A DNA stretch of 64,000 nt, taken from contig NZ_CP147247.1 in NCBI RefSeq assembly GCF_002140975.2, positions 2,605,001-2,669,000 on the forward strand. Direction: 5' to 3'. Below are positions 22,114-31,524 of this stretch, one piece after another. Made by a program: the position numbers and the translations under genes. The notes under the pieces were generated by a model, which searched no databases, had not been told where the DNA came from, and was given only the letters and a program-made list of their open reading frames with translations. The stretch is from Enterococcus sp. 9E7_DIV0242 (GTDB taxonomy: Bacteria > Bacillota > Bacilli > Lactobacillales > Enterococcaceae). Position 1 is the first letter of the stretch. Each line of letters begins with the position of its first letter.

Positions 22114-22200
22114 TAGACTCAACGCTGCTATTGACTTACTAGAAATACCACAAATTTCTTAATGTTCTCCATACGTAGTACTAAAAGGAGTTCGAAGGCT

Positions 22201-22355
22201 TTGAGCCGACCCCCAAAAGTTAGACCTGAAAATCTAACTTTTGGAGGTTTTTTTGTATGGTAAAATACAGTTTTGAATTTAAACTTAAACTTGTCCATGA
22301 CTACTTATCTGGTCAAGGAAGTACATGGTTTCTCACTGTCTCCTTATTTTTTTAA
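22201..22355 (+). mobile_element. IS3-family (IS150-like) left-end remnant
   Basis: Left end of an insertion sequence. The hairpin CCAAAAGTTAGA/TCTAACTTTTGG (about 22213-22244) is followed by the first 23 codons of an OrfA-type transposase from ATG 22257 (MVKYSFEFKLKLVHDYLSG). The reading frame then leaves the family sequence and stops at 22353. No right end or remaining transposase is visible, so it cannot be mobile alone. This explains the ohyA-hydrolase gap. Confidence 0.75.
22257..22355 (+). pseudogene. Truncated IS transposase OrfA fragment
   Basis: 32-codon frame. The N-terminal part resembles IS150-type OrfA starts (YSFEFKLKLVHDYL), followed by unrelated residues. The usual OrfA is about 100-170 residues, so this is only a stub. 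Confidence 0.7.
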
Positions 22356-22468
22356 ATTAATCTATCGATTTTCGTATATTTTATGCCCTTTATTGTAATA
22401 TTTATATTTCTTTATGTACATAAATTTGTTATTATGCTAAGTGTAACAAAAAAATTGGAGGAAGAATG

Positions 22469-24505
22469 ATGAAGAAAAAATTATTTATCACTGCGAGCTC
22501 GCTGATGATTTTAGGGAGTCTGGCGGGGGCTATTTCAGCAAAAGCTGAGGAAAAAATACAACAAGAAGTCGGCGGGGGGATCTATCTTGTTGAAAAAGAG
22601 GCAACAAACTTTTCTACATATGTAGGCGAGCAAACAAATCAAGCTAGTGCTTGGCAGAAACAGTTGAAGGGATTGACTGAGGCAGAGAGGCAAGAAATTT
22701 CAGGATATCTTGAAAAATATGTGGAAAAATTTGCTAGTAAAGCTTCTTTGGGTAGAGGAATCATGGATACTATTCTTGATCGTATCGTTATTGAACTAGC
22801 ATTTGATTTTGGTTTTAGGAGAGATGACACACTTTATTCTATGGTTGTCGGTTCTAACGCTACAGTCCCGGAAGAGAGTTTAGCTCCCTTTGTTTCATGG
22901 TTCAATAGCTTGACCAATACATCTGAACGGTATCAGACAGTCTATGAAGCGGCAACAAAACAGAATATCACGCTTTACTCAAGGTATATCGATAACGGTT
23001 CAGCTCAAACAGTGGTCGTTCATAATGGGTATCGAGCTGGTCAAAACAGTATGTTAGCTCATGCAAAAATGTTTTCTGATATGGGCTATAATGTGCTGAT
23101 TCCTGATATCCGCGCACACAACAATAGCGAGGGGGCGTATATTACATTTGGTCATTATGAAAAAGAAGATCTCAATGGATGGATCGATCAAGAGGTTCAA
23201 ACGAAACCAGGACAAGAAATCATTTTAGCCGGCGTTTCCATGGGAGCCGCAACAACTATCCTTTCACAGGAAACTGCTCATCCTAATGTGATTGCCTATA
23301 TAGCTGACTGCGGGTATTCGTCAGTTGAGCAACAATTCAAAGATACCCTAGGACTGCTTGCGCAATACCTCGAATCCTCTTCCACGTTCAAAGATTATGA
23401 TTGGAAAGGTAGAGAAGAAACACTAATCCATAAATTGAACGAGGAAAAAACAAAACCACTTTTAGGTATGGATATTTACAGTGTCTCACCCCTTGAAGCA
23501 GTCGATGATACAGGTGTTCCTAAATTATTTATCCATGGAGATGCGGATACCTTTATCCCTCCTGTAGCACAGGATTTATTATATGATAAAGCAATCGGCT
23601 ATAAAGAAAAATTAACGATTCTAGGCGCTGAGCACGGTGTCTCACTGGCAACAGAACCAGAGCTATATATTCAAACGATCACCTCATTTTTAGCGACAAT
23701 TGGAAAACTGGAAACAAAACATCCGGAAATAGCTGCGGACGTCAATTTGCTGAAAAACCCAACATTCATTTCTACGAACACACACCTTAAGGAATGGGCA
23801 ATTAGTGTGGATAATCAACAATTTAGTACAGCTCCTTTAAATAAAAATGAATTAGGTGAGTTTATTCTTAAAAAAGAGCTTGATATCGATGTCGTTAAAG
23901 CCTTTCAAGTAGGAGAAGCACTTCGTATTTACAGTAAAAATTATAATAATTTCGGTGTGATTGGACAAATGATTCCAGCCAGAGCAGGAGAAACCTATGA
24001 ATTAACCTTCTCTGCTTTGAATGATACCTATTCTCTTGTTACCTATCCAAATGTTGTTTATCGCTTGGGGGATACAACAAAAGATGAAGCTTTGAAGGGG
24101 ACCAAAAAACAAAGTAGACGTCTGACTTATCAAGCGCAAAAAGATGGAGATATGAATGTCTCTTTGGGTGCAAAGCTAGGCTATAAGATATTTTTCTCAA
24201 AAGACTACGCACTTACTATTCTTTCAGAGCCTAGAGTTGTCAATGTAGACCGAACACCACCTGTCGCGGTGACAATCACAAATATCCTCGAAACAGATGA
24301 AGGGTGTATGGTCCAAGGAACAGGGGAACAAAACACAGAAATAATTATTGAAAATACAGCTGGAACCCTTTTAACACGTACTTCAACAGATGCTCAAGGC
24401 GCTTTCCAGATCAATATAGCGAAAGGACAGGAAAAACTGGTTCATTTAATTAATAAGGATTACAAAGGAAATAAAAGTGAATCCAGAATAATTGTTTTCC
24501 AATAA
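22469..24505 (+). CDS. Secreted alpha/beta hydrolase with C-terminal beta domains
   Basis: Exported serine hydrolase of 678 aa. A signal peptide (about 27 residues, ending AISAKAEE) is followed by a helical region to about residue 165. An alpha/beta-hydrolase core then has nucleophile elbow GVSMGA, acid HGDADTFIPP and His AEHGVS. The last 270 residues are beta-rich, finishing with an Ig-like module (TGEQNTEIIIENTAGTLL). No LPXTG signal is seen. Substrate is unknown; an esterase or peptidase-like role is inferred. The ATG at 22469 has better spacing from ggagga than the ATG at 22466. Repeat A lies immediately downstream. Confidence 0.8.
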   Translation: MKKKLFITASSLMILGSLAGAISAKAEEKIQQEVGGGIYLVEKEATNFSTYVGEQTNQASAWQKQLKGLTEAERQEISGYLEKYVEKFASKASLGRGIMDTILDRIVIELAFDFGFRRDDTLYSMVVGSNATVPEESLAPFVSWFNSLTNTSERYQTVYEAATKQNITLYSRYIDNGSAQTVVVHNGYRAGQNSMLAHAKMFSDMGYNVLIPDIRAHNNSEGAYITFGHYEKEDLNGWIDQEVQTKPGQEIILAGVSMGAATTILSQETAHPNVIAYIADCGYSSVEQQFKDTLGLLAQYLESSSTFKDYDWKGREETLIHKLNEEKTKPLLGMDIYSVSPLEAVDDTGVPKLFIHGDADTFIPPVAQDLLYDKAIGYKEKLTILGAEHGVSLATEPELYIQTITSFLATIGKLETKHPEIAADVNLLKNPTFISTNTHLKEWAISVDNQQFSTAPLNKNELGEFILKKELDIDVVKAFQVGEALRIYSKNYNNFGVIGQMIPARAGETYELTFSALNDTYSLVTYPNVVYRLGDTTKDEALKGTKKQSRRLTYQAQKDGDMNVSLGAKLGYKIFFSKDYALTILSEPRVVNVDRTPPVAVTITNILETDEGCMVQGTGEQNTEIIIENTAGTLLTRTSTDAQGAFQINIAKGQEKLVHLINKDYKGNKSESRIIVFQ

Positions 24506-24514
24506 TAAAAATAA

Positions 24515-24791
24515 GGTTGGGACAGAAGTGTTCAGCTTCAAGCACCAGGTAGGTACTTTTCATCATCGGTTCTGCTCAAAAGAGCAGTCACAGTGATTCT
24601 AAGCAATAAGGCGAAATTCACGAAAATTACATCATAAATTTTTGTTGAATTTCGACTTATTGTCGAAGAGCCTTGAAACACAGTGGTTTACCACTGATGC
24701 ATTCTCGCTTGTGGCTCGTCGCAGTTTAGGGCCTACGAGTGTTGAGCGGACATCGACGCAGCTCGCTGCTAGTAGTTGCTTCTGTCCCACC
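24515..24791. repeat. Dispersed intergenic repeat, copy A
   Basis: 277 bases bounded by inverted ends GGTTGGGACAGAAG and CTTCTGTCCCACC. It contains an internal hairpin (caataaggcgaaattc ... gaatttcgacttattg). Most of it is the reverse complement of copy B (about 42384-42556). Compared with B, A carries two extra blocks: about 24544-24604, flanked by AAGC direct repeats, and 24700-24741. No gene. Confidence 0.82.
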
Positions 24792-24845
24792 GTTTATTCG
24801 GTTATAGATGTATAGAGGCATGTGGGATTGAGTTATGTCGCACAC

Positions 24846-25793
24846 TCATTGAGTCAACCCTTCATGAATCTTTTCCAGATTCCACTTCATCATGGTGTAG
24901 TAGCTGTCACCAGCTTCACCTTCTTCTGCCACTGAGTCAGTGAAAATCTTACTATAGATAGGTAGCCCCGTTTCTTTAGACAAACGTTCCATACTGCGGG
25001 CATCAACGGATGTTTCAACGAATAGAACCGGTACTTCAGATGCTTTTACCGTTTCAATGATCGTCTTCATTTGCTCTGGTGTTCCCTGACTCTCTGTGTT
25101 GATTTCCCAAATATAAGCAGCTGTCAGGCCATAAGCTTTTGAAAAGTATTTAAAGGCTCCTTCACTTGTAACCAAAAGCTTTTTATCTTCCGGAATATCC
25201 GCAAATTCTGCTTTTGCCGTTTGATCCAATTCCTTTAGTTTTTTCGTATATGCCTGACTGTTTTCCTGATAGGTTTCAGCGTTGTCTGGATCTTTTTCAG
25301 CAAAAATCTGGGCAATTTCTTCACTGTAAGCAATCCCGTTAGAGATATCCAGCCATGCATGAGGATCTTCGGTGTGACTACTTTCCTGACCAGACAGATA
25401 CATCGGTGTGACTGTTCGGCTAACTGCAAAATAGTCTTCATCCTCTTTTTTCCCTGCAGTCTCCATCAATTTCTCAAACCAGCCATTTCCTGTTTCCAGA
25501 TTCAACCCATTATATAGAACAACCTCGGCTTCACTTGCTTTCTGGATATCCTGCGGCAATGGTTCATATTCATGTGGATCTGTGCCAACTGGGACAATGC
25601 TATGAAGATTAATCTGTTTCCCACCAATTTCTTTCGCCATATCTGCAAGGATCGAGTTGGTCGCAACAACCTGTAATTTCTCATCAGTACTGCTTTCTTT
25701 AGATGTGTCTGTCTCTGATGTTCCTGAACCACAAGCCGCCAATAAAAACAGACTTGCTGCAGCTACTACTAGTGTACTTAGTTTATACTTCAT
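24846..25793 (-). CDS. efaA: Metal-binding lipoprotein of Mn/Zn ABC transporter, EfaA-like
   Basis: Solute-binding lipoprotein of 315 aa. The signal sequence ends in lipobox LLAAC. Metal ligands typical of the PsaA/EfaA cluster: His in TDPHEYEP, His in EDPHAWLDI, Glu in TSEGAFKYF and Asp in FTDSVAEEG. There is no His-rich loop, so manganese is more likely than zinc. Third gene of efaC-efaB-efaA with an overlap to efaB. Confidence 0.88.
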   Translation of the reverse strand: MKYKLSTLVVAAASLFLLAACGSGTSETDTSKESSTDEKLQVVATNSILADMAKEIGGKQINLHSIVPVGTDPHEYEPLPQDIQKASEAEVVLYNGLNLETGNGWFEKLMETAGKKEDEDYFAVSRTVTPMYLSGQESSHTEDPHAWLDISNGIAYSEEIAQIFAEKDPDNAETYQENSQAYTKKLKELDQTAKAEFADIPEDKKLLVTSEGAFKYFSKAYGLTAAYIWEINTESQGTPEQMKTIIETVKASEVPVLFVETSVDARSMERLSKETGLPIYSKIFTDSVAEEGEAGDSYYTMMKWNLEKIHEGLTQ

Positions 25794-26637
25794 ATTGTTT
25801 GCTCCTCCTTAAATCAAAAATGAGTCCTTTGGTTGGTGAAAATAGAAAAGCTAAGATAAAACACACGGCTGCTGCTAAAACAATAGTAGCACCAGAAGGG
25901 AGATTGTAGCTATAGCTGAAAAACAAGCCGACAACCGCACTCAATAAACCAAAACCACTAGCCAAGCCAATCATTTTCGGTAAGCTGTTTGTTAATTGAT
26001 AGGCCGTTGCTGCCGGTGTAATCAGCATCGCAATGACTAAAATCGTGCCGACTGTTTGTAGCGAAGTGACCGCAACCAGAGTGAGTAAAAACATTAGCAT
26101 ATAATTGATTCCTGTTACATTCATTCCATACGAACGAGCGCTTACCGGATCAAAAGATGTCAGTTTCAATTCTTTATAAAATAAGAAAACAACAGTCAAT
26201 ACGATCACTCCAACAATTGCCGTCAGCAGCATATCCGAATCTCTTACAGCCAACACATTTCCAAAGAGAATATGGTACAAATCGGTCGAGCTTCGTGCAA
26301 AGGAAATCAAGATGATTCCTAAAGCGAAAAAGGAGCTGAAGACGATCCCGATCGCTGTATCATTCTTAAGCTTACTGTTTTTAGTCACAAAACCGATCAG
26401 CCCGGCAGAAACAAGTCCAAATAGTGTTGCCCCAAATATGTAGCTAGTTCCCATCATATAGGACATAGCAACGCCCGGTAGTACCGCATGGGAGATAGCA
26501 TCCCCCATCAAAGACATGCCGCGTAGGATAATGAAAGAACCTATTACGCCAGCAACGATGCCTACGATCACCGAAGTGAATAACGCATTTTGTAAAAACT
26601 GATACTTCATTAATCCATCAATAAATTCACTGATCAT
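25783..26637 (-). CDS. efaB: Mn-type ABC transporter permease, EfaB-like
   Basis: Membrane subunit of 284 aa with about eight membrane helices. It has the family segments [16 protein letters not shown] and [14 protein letters not shown]. It overlaps the end of the ATPase gene and the start of the lipoprotein gene, as expected for one operon. Confidence 0.9.
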   Translation of the reverse strand: MISEFIDGLMKYQFLQNALFTSVIVGIVAGVIGSFIILRGMSLMGDAISHAVLPGVAMSYMMGTSYIFGATLFGLVSAGLIGFVTKNSKLKNDTAIGIVFSSFFALGIILISFARSSTDLYHILFGNVLAVRDSDMLLTAIVGVIVLTVVFLFYKELKLTSFDPVSARSYGMNVTGINYMLMFLLTLVAVTSLQTVGTILVIAMLITPAATAYQLTNSLPKMIGLASGFGLLSAVVGLFFSYSYNLPSGATIVLAAAVCFILAFLFSPTKGLIFDLRRSKQYEV

Positions 26638-27379
26638 TTTTTCGTTCCCCCATTCGTATCATTTCCACGATCTCTTCACCATATCCTTGTTTCAAATTTT
26701 CGATAGTAAAGGTCTGTGTTACCTCACCATATGCAATCACCTGTTGATTCAACAAAACCAAGTCATCGAAATAGTCGGTGACCTTGTGCAGGTCATGGTG
26801 AACAATAACAATAGACTTTCCTTCGTTGCAAAGCTGCTTCAACAAATCAATGATCATTCGTTCACTCGATGCGTCAATCCCCACAAATGGTTCATCCAAA
26901 AAGAACCAGTCTGCCTCCTGTGCCAACGCTCTAGCTATGAATACACGCTGTAGTTGACCTCCAGATAATTCACCAATTTGTCTCGTTGCAAATTCTGTCA
27001 TACCAACCTTTTCAAGACAACGCCAGGCCAGTTCCTTTTCTTTTTTCCCCGGCCTGCGAATCCATCCAATTTTAGGATATGTCCCTAAAAGAACCACACC
27101 AAACACATCGATTGGAAAAGATAAATCGGCGTTTTGCCGTTGCTCCACGTAAGCAAAGCGACGCTGATTGTTTTTTAATGGTTCGTTTACATACATGATA
27201 TTGCCGCTATTTTTAGAAATCAGCCCCAAGGCGGCCTTCATCAAGGTCGATTTTCCGGCACCATTTGGTCCAACGATTCCCGTCAGCTTCTTTTCTCTCA
27301 GAATCAAGTCAACGGATTGGAGTGCCTGCTTGCCTTGATACGAAACAGAGAGATTGTCTATCCATACATTCTTGTTCAT
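26627..27379 (-). CDS. efaC: Mn-type ABC transporter ATPase, EfaC-like
   Basis: ATPase subunit of 250 aa. Walker A GPNGAGKST, signature LSGGQLQR, Walker B DWFFLDEP and H-loop VHHD. First gene of the operon. The ATG at 27379 follows gaggtg; an in-frame start at 27394 lacks one. The operator at 27416-27434 lies between promoter and start. Confidence 0.92.
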   Translation of the reverse strand: MNKNVWIDNLSVSYQGKQALQSVDLILREKKLTGIVGPNGAGKSTLMKAALGLISKNSGNIMYVNEPLKNNQRRFAYVEQRQNADLSFPIDVFGVVLLGTYPKIGWIRRPGKKEKELAWRCLEKVGMTEFATRQIGELSGGQLQRVFIARALAQEADWFFLDEPFVGIDASSERMIIDLLKQLCNEGKSIVIVHHDLHKVTDYFDDLVLLNQQVIAYGEVTQTFTIENLKQGYGEEIVEMIRMGERKNDQ

Positions 27380-27415
27380 TCTAAAACACCTCATTTTAGG
27401 TATATGATTATTTAT

Positions 27416-27434
27416 TTTTAGGCTAACCTAACTT
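27416..27434. promoter_or_regulatory. DtxR/MntR-type operator of efaCBA
   Basis: Imperfect palindrome TTAGGCTAACCTAA within an AT-rich context, directly downstream of the -10 box on the minus strand. The pattern fits DtxR-family manganese repressors (EfaR/MntR). Repression by manganese is inferred. Confidence 0.75.
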
Positions 27435-27442
27435 TTAAATGA

Positions 27443-27470
27443 ATTATACCTTAATTTATGCCAAAGTCAA
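27443..27470 (-). promoter_or_regulatory. efaCBA promoter
   Basis: Minus strand TTGACT (complement at 27465-27470), 16-base spacer, TATAAT (complement at 27443-27448). Confidence 0.78.
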
Positions 27471-27684
27471 CTGATTTACATTAAAAGCTAGAACGTTTCA
27501 CGCTTATCGTTTTTATTCCCCCCCAAAAAAATAGACTGTTCGGTCACTCAAAAAACTGAGTTAGTCCCTATCTCCTCAACTTAAGAATTTTCTCTTATTA
27601 AACTCCTACTCTTCTATTTATGCCTCTTTTTTCACTATGCCTTTCTTATAATGTCAGTTTTTTTAACAAAACACTGAAATACTG

Positions 27685-27713
27685 TTTAGAAAACGTTATA
27701 TTTTTGTTAAAAT
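27685..27713 (+). promoter_or_regulatory. Nucleotidase promoter candidate
   Basis: TTTAGA at 27685-27690, 17-base spacer, TAAAAT at 27708-27713, preceded by T-rich sequence. Weak -35. Confidence 0.45.
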
Positions 27714-27757
27714 GACCCTGTACTACAAAAAAATTCTCATGAAGGAGCGTTTGTTTT

Positions 27758-30700
27758 GTGAAAAAGATAGGGAATAAAAAGTTTAGACACATTCTTCAAT
27801 TACTTGCAGCCTCAACTCTATTGGTGGGTGGCATGACCTCAACCGCATTTGCGGAAGAGAGTAGCGCAACCCCAAAAGCTACCGGAGACGCCCAAAGATT
27901 GACCATCTTAGGAACATCCGATGTCCATGGTCAGCTTTGGAACTGGTCGTATGAAGACGACAAAGAAACAGCAGTAGGACTTTCACAAGTCAGCACTGTT
28001 GTTAAAAATGTGCGTGCAGAAAATCCTAACGGTACGATCCTGATCGACAACGGAGATATGGTTCAGGGAACGATTTTAACGGACGATCTGTATAACAAAG
28101 CACCTTTGGTCAGTGAGCCGCACCCAATGATCAAAGCCATGAATGAGATCAACTACGATGCCATGGTTTTGGGGAACCATGAGTTCAACTTTGGTCTTGA
28201 TTTGATCGACAAGATAAAATCAGAAGCAACTTTTCCGATTTTGTCGGCAAATACGTATTTAAAAGGAACAGAAAACCGTTATGTCGGCGGAACCACGTTA
28301 AAAGAAATTGATCTGGATGGCGACAAGGTGACCGATCTTACTGTCGGTATCATCGGATTAACGACACCTCACATTCCAAAATGGGATGGTGCTAAAGTCG
28401 ACAGTCTTGATTTCAAAGCCTTAAGATCAGAAGCTGAAAAGGCGGTTTCTGAACTGGAAGGTAGCGCCGATATCATCGTAGCCTCTATTCATGCCGGAAG
28501 AGCGGATAGTGATCCAGCGGCCAGTGCCGATCAGGTTATCAACAATGTTGCGGGAATTGATGCTTACATCCTTGGACATGACCACCGTTCTTTCTCTGAA
28601 AAAATTGAAAGTCCGAGTGGAACAACAGCTGTAGGTGCACCAAAAGATACAGGCGTCCAAATGGTGCGGATCGATCTTGATATTGAAAAGGTCAACGGCG
28701 AGTGGGAAGTGACCAACAGCGAGCCTTCGATTATTGACACTACAACAGTTGAAGCAGATGAAGAGCTGAAGGCTGCTACTAAAACATATCATGATACAAC
28801 CCGTCAGTTTATTTCTGAAACGATTGGTACTGCAACTGACAGCTTCTTACCAAAAGAAGAGGTAACCGGTATTCCTGAGGCTCAGCTTCAGCCAACGGCA
28901 ATGATTTCTCTGATTAATAACGTACAGAGAAAATTCACCGGCGCTCAGCTTGCTGCTTCCGCTTTATTCAAAGCAGACAGTAAATTTGAAAAGGGCAACA
29001 TCTCTTATTCGAATATTTTTGATATCTATAAATACCCAAACACATTAGTCAGTGTAAACATCACTGGGGCGAACCTGCTGACCTATATGGAAAATCAGGC
29101 AAATTACTACAATGCGCCACAGCCGGATGACTTAACAATCAGCTTTAATGAATCCATTCGTGTGTACAATTACGATATTTTCTCCGGCGTTGATTATAAG
29201 ATCGACATCTCCAAGCCGGAAGGACAACGAATCATCAATCCAACTATTGATGGAAAAGCAGTTGATCCGGCAGCAACCTACACAATCGCGATGAACAATT
29301 ACCGTTATGAAGGGTTACTGGCAGCTGGGATCGTGACAGAAGAACCGCTTGTTTCTACCGATCCGGAAACTTTACGGGGGTATATCGCTCAATACATCAA
29401 GGATAAAGGAACACTTGATCCTGAGAAGGAAATTGAACGCAACTGGGAAGTCATCGGTTATAATTTTGATGAAGACTGGCGTGCATTAGCTGTTGAATTA
29501 GTCAACAACGGTACATTGCAAACCACTCCATCTGCGGATGGACGGACACCAAACGTGAAGCCAATTACAAAACAAGATGTTCGTGATGCAGGCTTCCAAC
29601 CAACAACGGTAAATATCATGCATACAAATGATATTCACGGACGTTTAGAAGCGGCGGACGGTGTTCTGGGAATGGCACGTTTGAAGACCTTTAAAGACCA
29701 GAAAAATCCGACATTACTGATCGATGTTGGTGATGCATTCCAAGGCTTGCCGATTTCTAACTTCTCTGAAGGAATGGATATGGTCAAAATTATGAACGAA
29801 GTCGGCTATGACGCCATGGCTGTCGGAAATCATGAGTTTGATTTTGGCTTGGACCGCACATTGGCTTACAAAGACAACTTGAACTTCCCTCTTCTATCCA
29901 ATAACACATATAAAGATGGGAAACTTGTTTTTGAACCTTATACGATTATTGAAAAAGATGAGAAAAAATTTGCAGTGATTGGTGTGACAACACCAGAAAC
30001 AGCAACAAAAACCCATCCAAACAATGTGGTCGGCGTGACCTTTGCTGACCCAATCGAAGAAACGAAAAAAGTCGTAACTGCTCTGAAAGAAAGCAATAAG
30101 GACATCGACGCTTTCATCATTGCCGGTCATCTGGGTATTGACGAAACAACACCAAATGAATGGCGAGGGGATACATTAGCAGAAGCGATGAACAAAGCCT
30201 TCCCTGACCTAAACATGGTCGTATTGGATGGTCATTCTCACACAGCTGTTGACGGCGGCAAAATGTTTGGTAATGTCCTCTATACACAAACAGGGAATTA
30301 TTTAAACAATGTCGGTCTAGTAAAAATCGATCTAAACTCAGCAGAGAAGAAATCAGCTTCGCTAGTCAAAGCGGCAGATTTGGCTGAGCTGGAAGAAAAT
30401 GCAGCAGTTAAAAAAATCGTTGACGAAGCCAAAGCAAACTTTGAGGCTTGGGGTTCAGAAGTCGTTATCGAAAACAATCCTTATCTGTTTAACGGAGAAC
30501 GTGACAATGTTCGGACAAGAGAAACTAATCTTGGAAATCTGGTTGGGGATGCGATGATGAGGTACGGACAGAGCGGCTTCAGTGAGCCAACTGATTTTGC
30601 TGTAACAAACGGCGGAGGCTTGCGTGCTAACATTGAACCAGGCGCAGTTACTCTAGGTGATATCATTGCGGTCTTGCCATTTGGAAACAGTATTTCTCAA

Positions 30701-31438
30701 ATCAAAGTCACTGGTGCTCAAGTAAAAGAGATGTTTGAAATGTCTCTTCGCTCTACAGCACAGAAAGACGAAAATGGTAAGGTTATTCTTGACGATTATG
30801 GTCAGCCGAAATTGGGTGCAAACGGTGGTTTCCTTCATGTATCAAGCTCGATTCGTGTGTATTATGATTCCACAAAACAAGGAACCTTACTGGCAAATGA
30901 TGAAGGCAACAACACAGAGAAAACAATTGTAGGACAACGTGTTCTTTCTGTTGAGGTCCTAAATAAAGAAACCGGAAAATTCGAGGCCATCAAAGATGAC
31001 GCAACCTATAATATGGCAACTAATGACTTTCTGGCTGCCGGTGGCGATGGTTATGATATGCTCGGCGGAGAAAGAGAAGAAGGACCCTCTCTTGATACTG
31101 TGCTGACTGACTATCTGAAGCAAGCAACAACAATCCGGGTACTGGATGCCGCGACAAATATTGACCTAAGTCAATATGAAGAGCAATTCCCCGGTAAACG
31201 TATCGTTTCCATTGCTGAAGTGGACTTCAATAAGATTCCAGGAGAAGGCGACGGAACAGATGATTCTGGAACAAAAGACAGTACAACCGACAGCACAGAT
31301 AAAAATACAGAAAAACCTGCTGGAGGCAACTATCCAAATACAGGAGAACGCATTGTATCCTATCTAAGTATTGGACTATTAGCAGCCGGAACAGCGGGCG
31401 CGGGCTTTTATCTTTATAACAAAAGAAAAGTATCTTAA
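27758..31438 (+). CDS. Wall-anchored bifunctional cyclic-nucleotide phosphodiesterase/5'-nucleotidase
   Basis: Surface enzyme of 1226 aa. A signal peptide (about 32 residues) is followed by two tandem UshA-type units. Unit 1 has SDVHG, DNGDMVQG, GNHEFNFG and GHDHRS. Unit 2 has TNDIHG, DVGDAFQG, GNHEFDFG, GHSHTA and the 5'-nucleotidase C-terminal TNGGGLRAN. Two units plus a wall anchor match YfkN-like 2',3'-cyclic nucleotide 2'-phosphodiesterase/5'-nucleotidases that recover phosphate and nucleosides outside the cell. The sorting signal reads NYPNTGE instead of LPXTG, then a hydrophobic helix and KRKVS. Start is GTG with aaggag about 10 bases upstream. It shares a bidirectional terminator with glmU. 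Confidence 0.92.
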   Translation: MKKIGNKKFRHILQLLAASTLLVGGMTSTAFAEESSATPKATGDAQRLTILGTSDVHGQLWNWSYEDDKETAVGLSQVSTVVKNVRAENPNGTILIDNGDMVQGTILTDDLYNKAPLVSEPHPMIKAMNEINYDAMVLGNHEFNFGLDLIDKIKSEATFPILSANTYLKGTENRYVGGTTLKEIDLDGDKVTDLTVGIIGLTTPHIPKWDGAKVDSLDFKALRSEAEKAVSELEGSADIIVASIHAGRADSDPAASADQVINNVAGIDAYILGHDHRSFSEKIESPSGTTAVGAPKDTGVQMVRIDLDIEKVNGEWEVTNSEPSIIDTTTVEADEELKAATKTYHDTTRQFISETIGTATDSFLPKEEVTGIPEAQLQPTAMISLINNVQRKFTGAQLAASALFKADSKFEKGNISYSNIFDIYKYPNTLVSVNITGANLLTYMENQANYYNAPQPDDLTISFNESIRVYNYDIFSGVDYKIDISKPEGQRIINPTIDGKAVDPAATYTIAMNNYRYEGLLAAGIVTEEPLVSTDPETLRGYIAQYIKDKGTLDPEKEIERNWEVIGYNFDEDWRALAVELVNNGTLQTTPSADGRTPNVKPITKQDVRDAGFQPTTVNIMHTNDIHGRLEAADGVLGMARLKTFKDQKNPTLLIDVGDAFQGLPISNFSEGMDMVKIMNEVGYDAMAVGNHEFDFGLDRTLAYKDNLNFPLLSNNTYKDGKLVFEPYTIIEKDEKKFAVIGVTTPETATKTHPNNVVGVTFADPIEETKKVVTALKESNKDIDAFIIAGHLGIDETTPNEWRGDTLAEAMNKAFPDLNMVVLDGHSHTAVDGGKMFGNVLYTQTGNYLNNVGLVKIDLNSAEKKSASLVKAADLAELEENAAVKKIVDEAKANFEAWGSEVVIENNPYLFNGERDNVRTRETNLGNLVGDAMMRYGQSGFSEPTDFAVTNGGGLRANIEPGAVTLGDIIAVLPFGNSISQIKVTGAQVKEMFEMSLRSTAQKDENGKVILDDYGQPKLGANGGFLHVSSSIRVYYDSTKQGTLLANDEGNNTEKTIVGQRVLSVEVLNKETGKFEAIKDDATYNMATNDFLAAGGDGYDMLGGEREEGPSLDTVLTDYLKQATTIRVLDAATNIDLSQYEEQFPGKRIVSIAEVDFNKIPGEGDGTDDSGTKDSTTDSTDKNTEKPAGGNYPNTGERIVSYLSIGLLAAGTAGAGFYLYNKRKVS

Positions 31439-31474
31439 GTAAAAAAGTTTAACAAACTTGCCTAACTAAACAAT

Positions 31475-31519
31475 AAAAAAGCGATCCCTGTCAGAAACTG
31501 ACAGCCGGATCGCTTTTTT
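31475..31519. terminator. Bidirectional terminator, nucleotidase and glmU
   Basis: Arms AAAAAAGCGATCC and GGATCGCTTTTTT with an inner CTGTCAG/CTGACAG pairing. Between convergent genes. Confidence 0.92.
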
Positions 31520-31524
31520 CTCAT

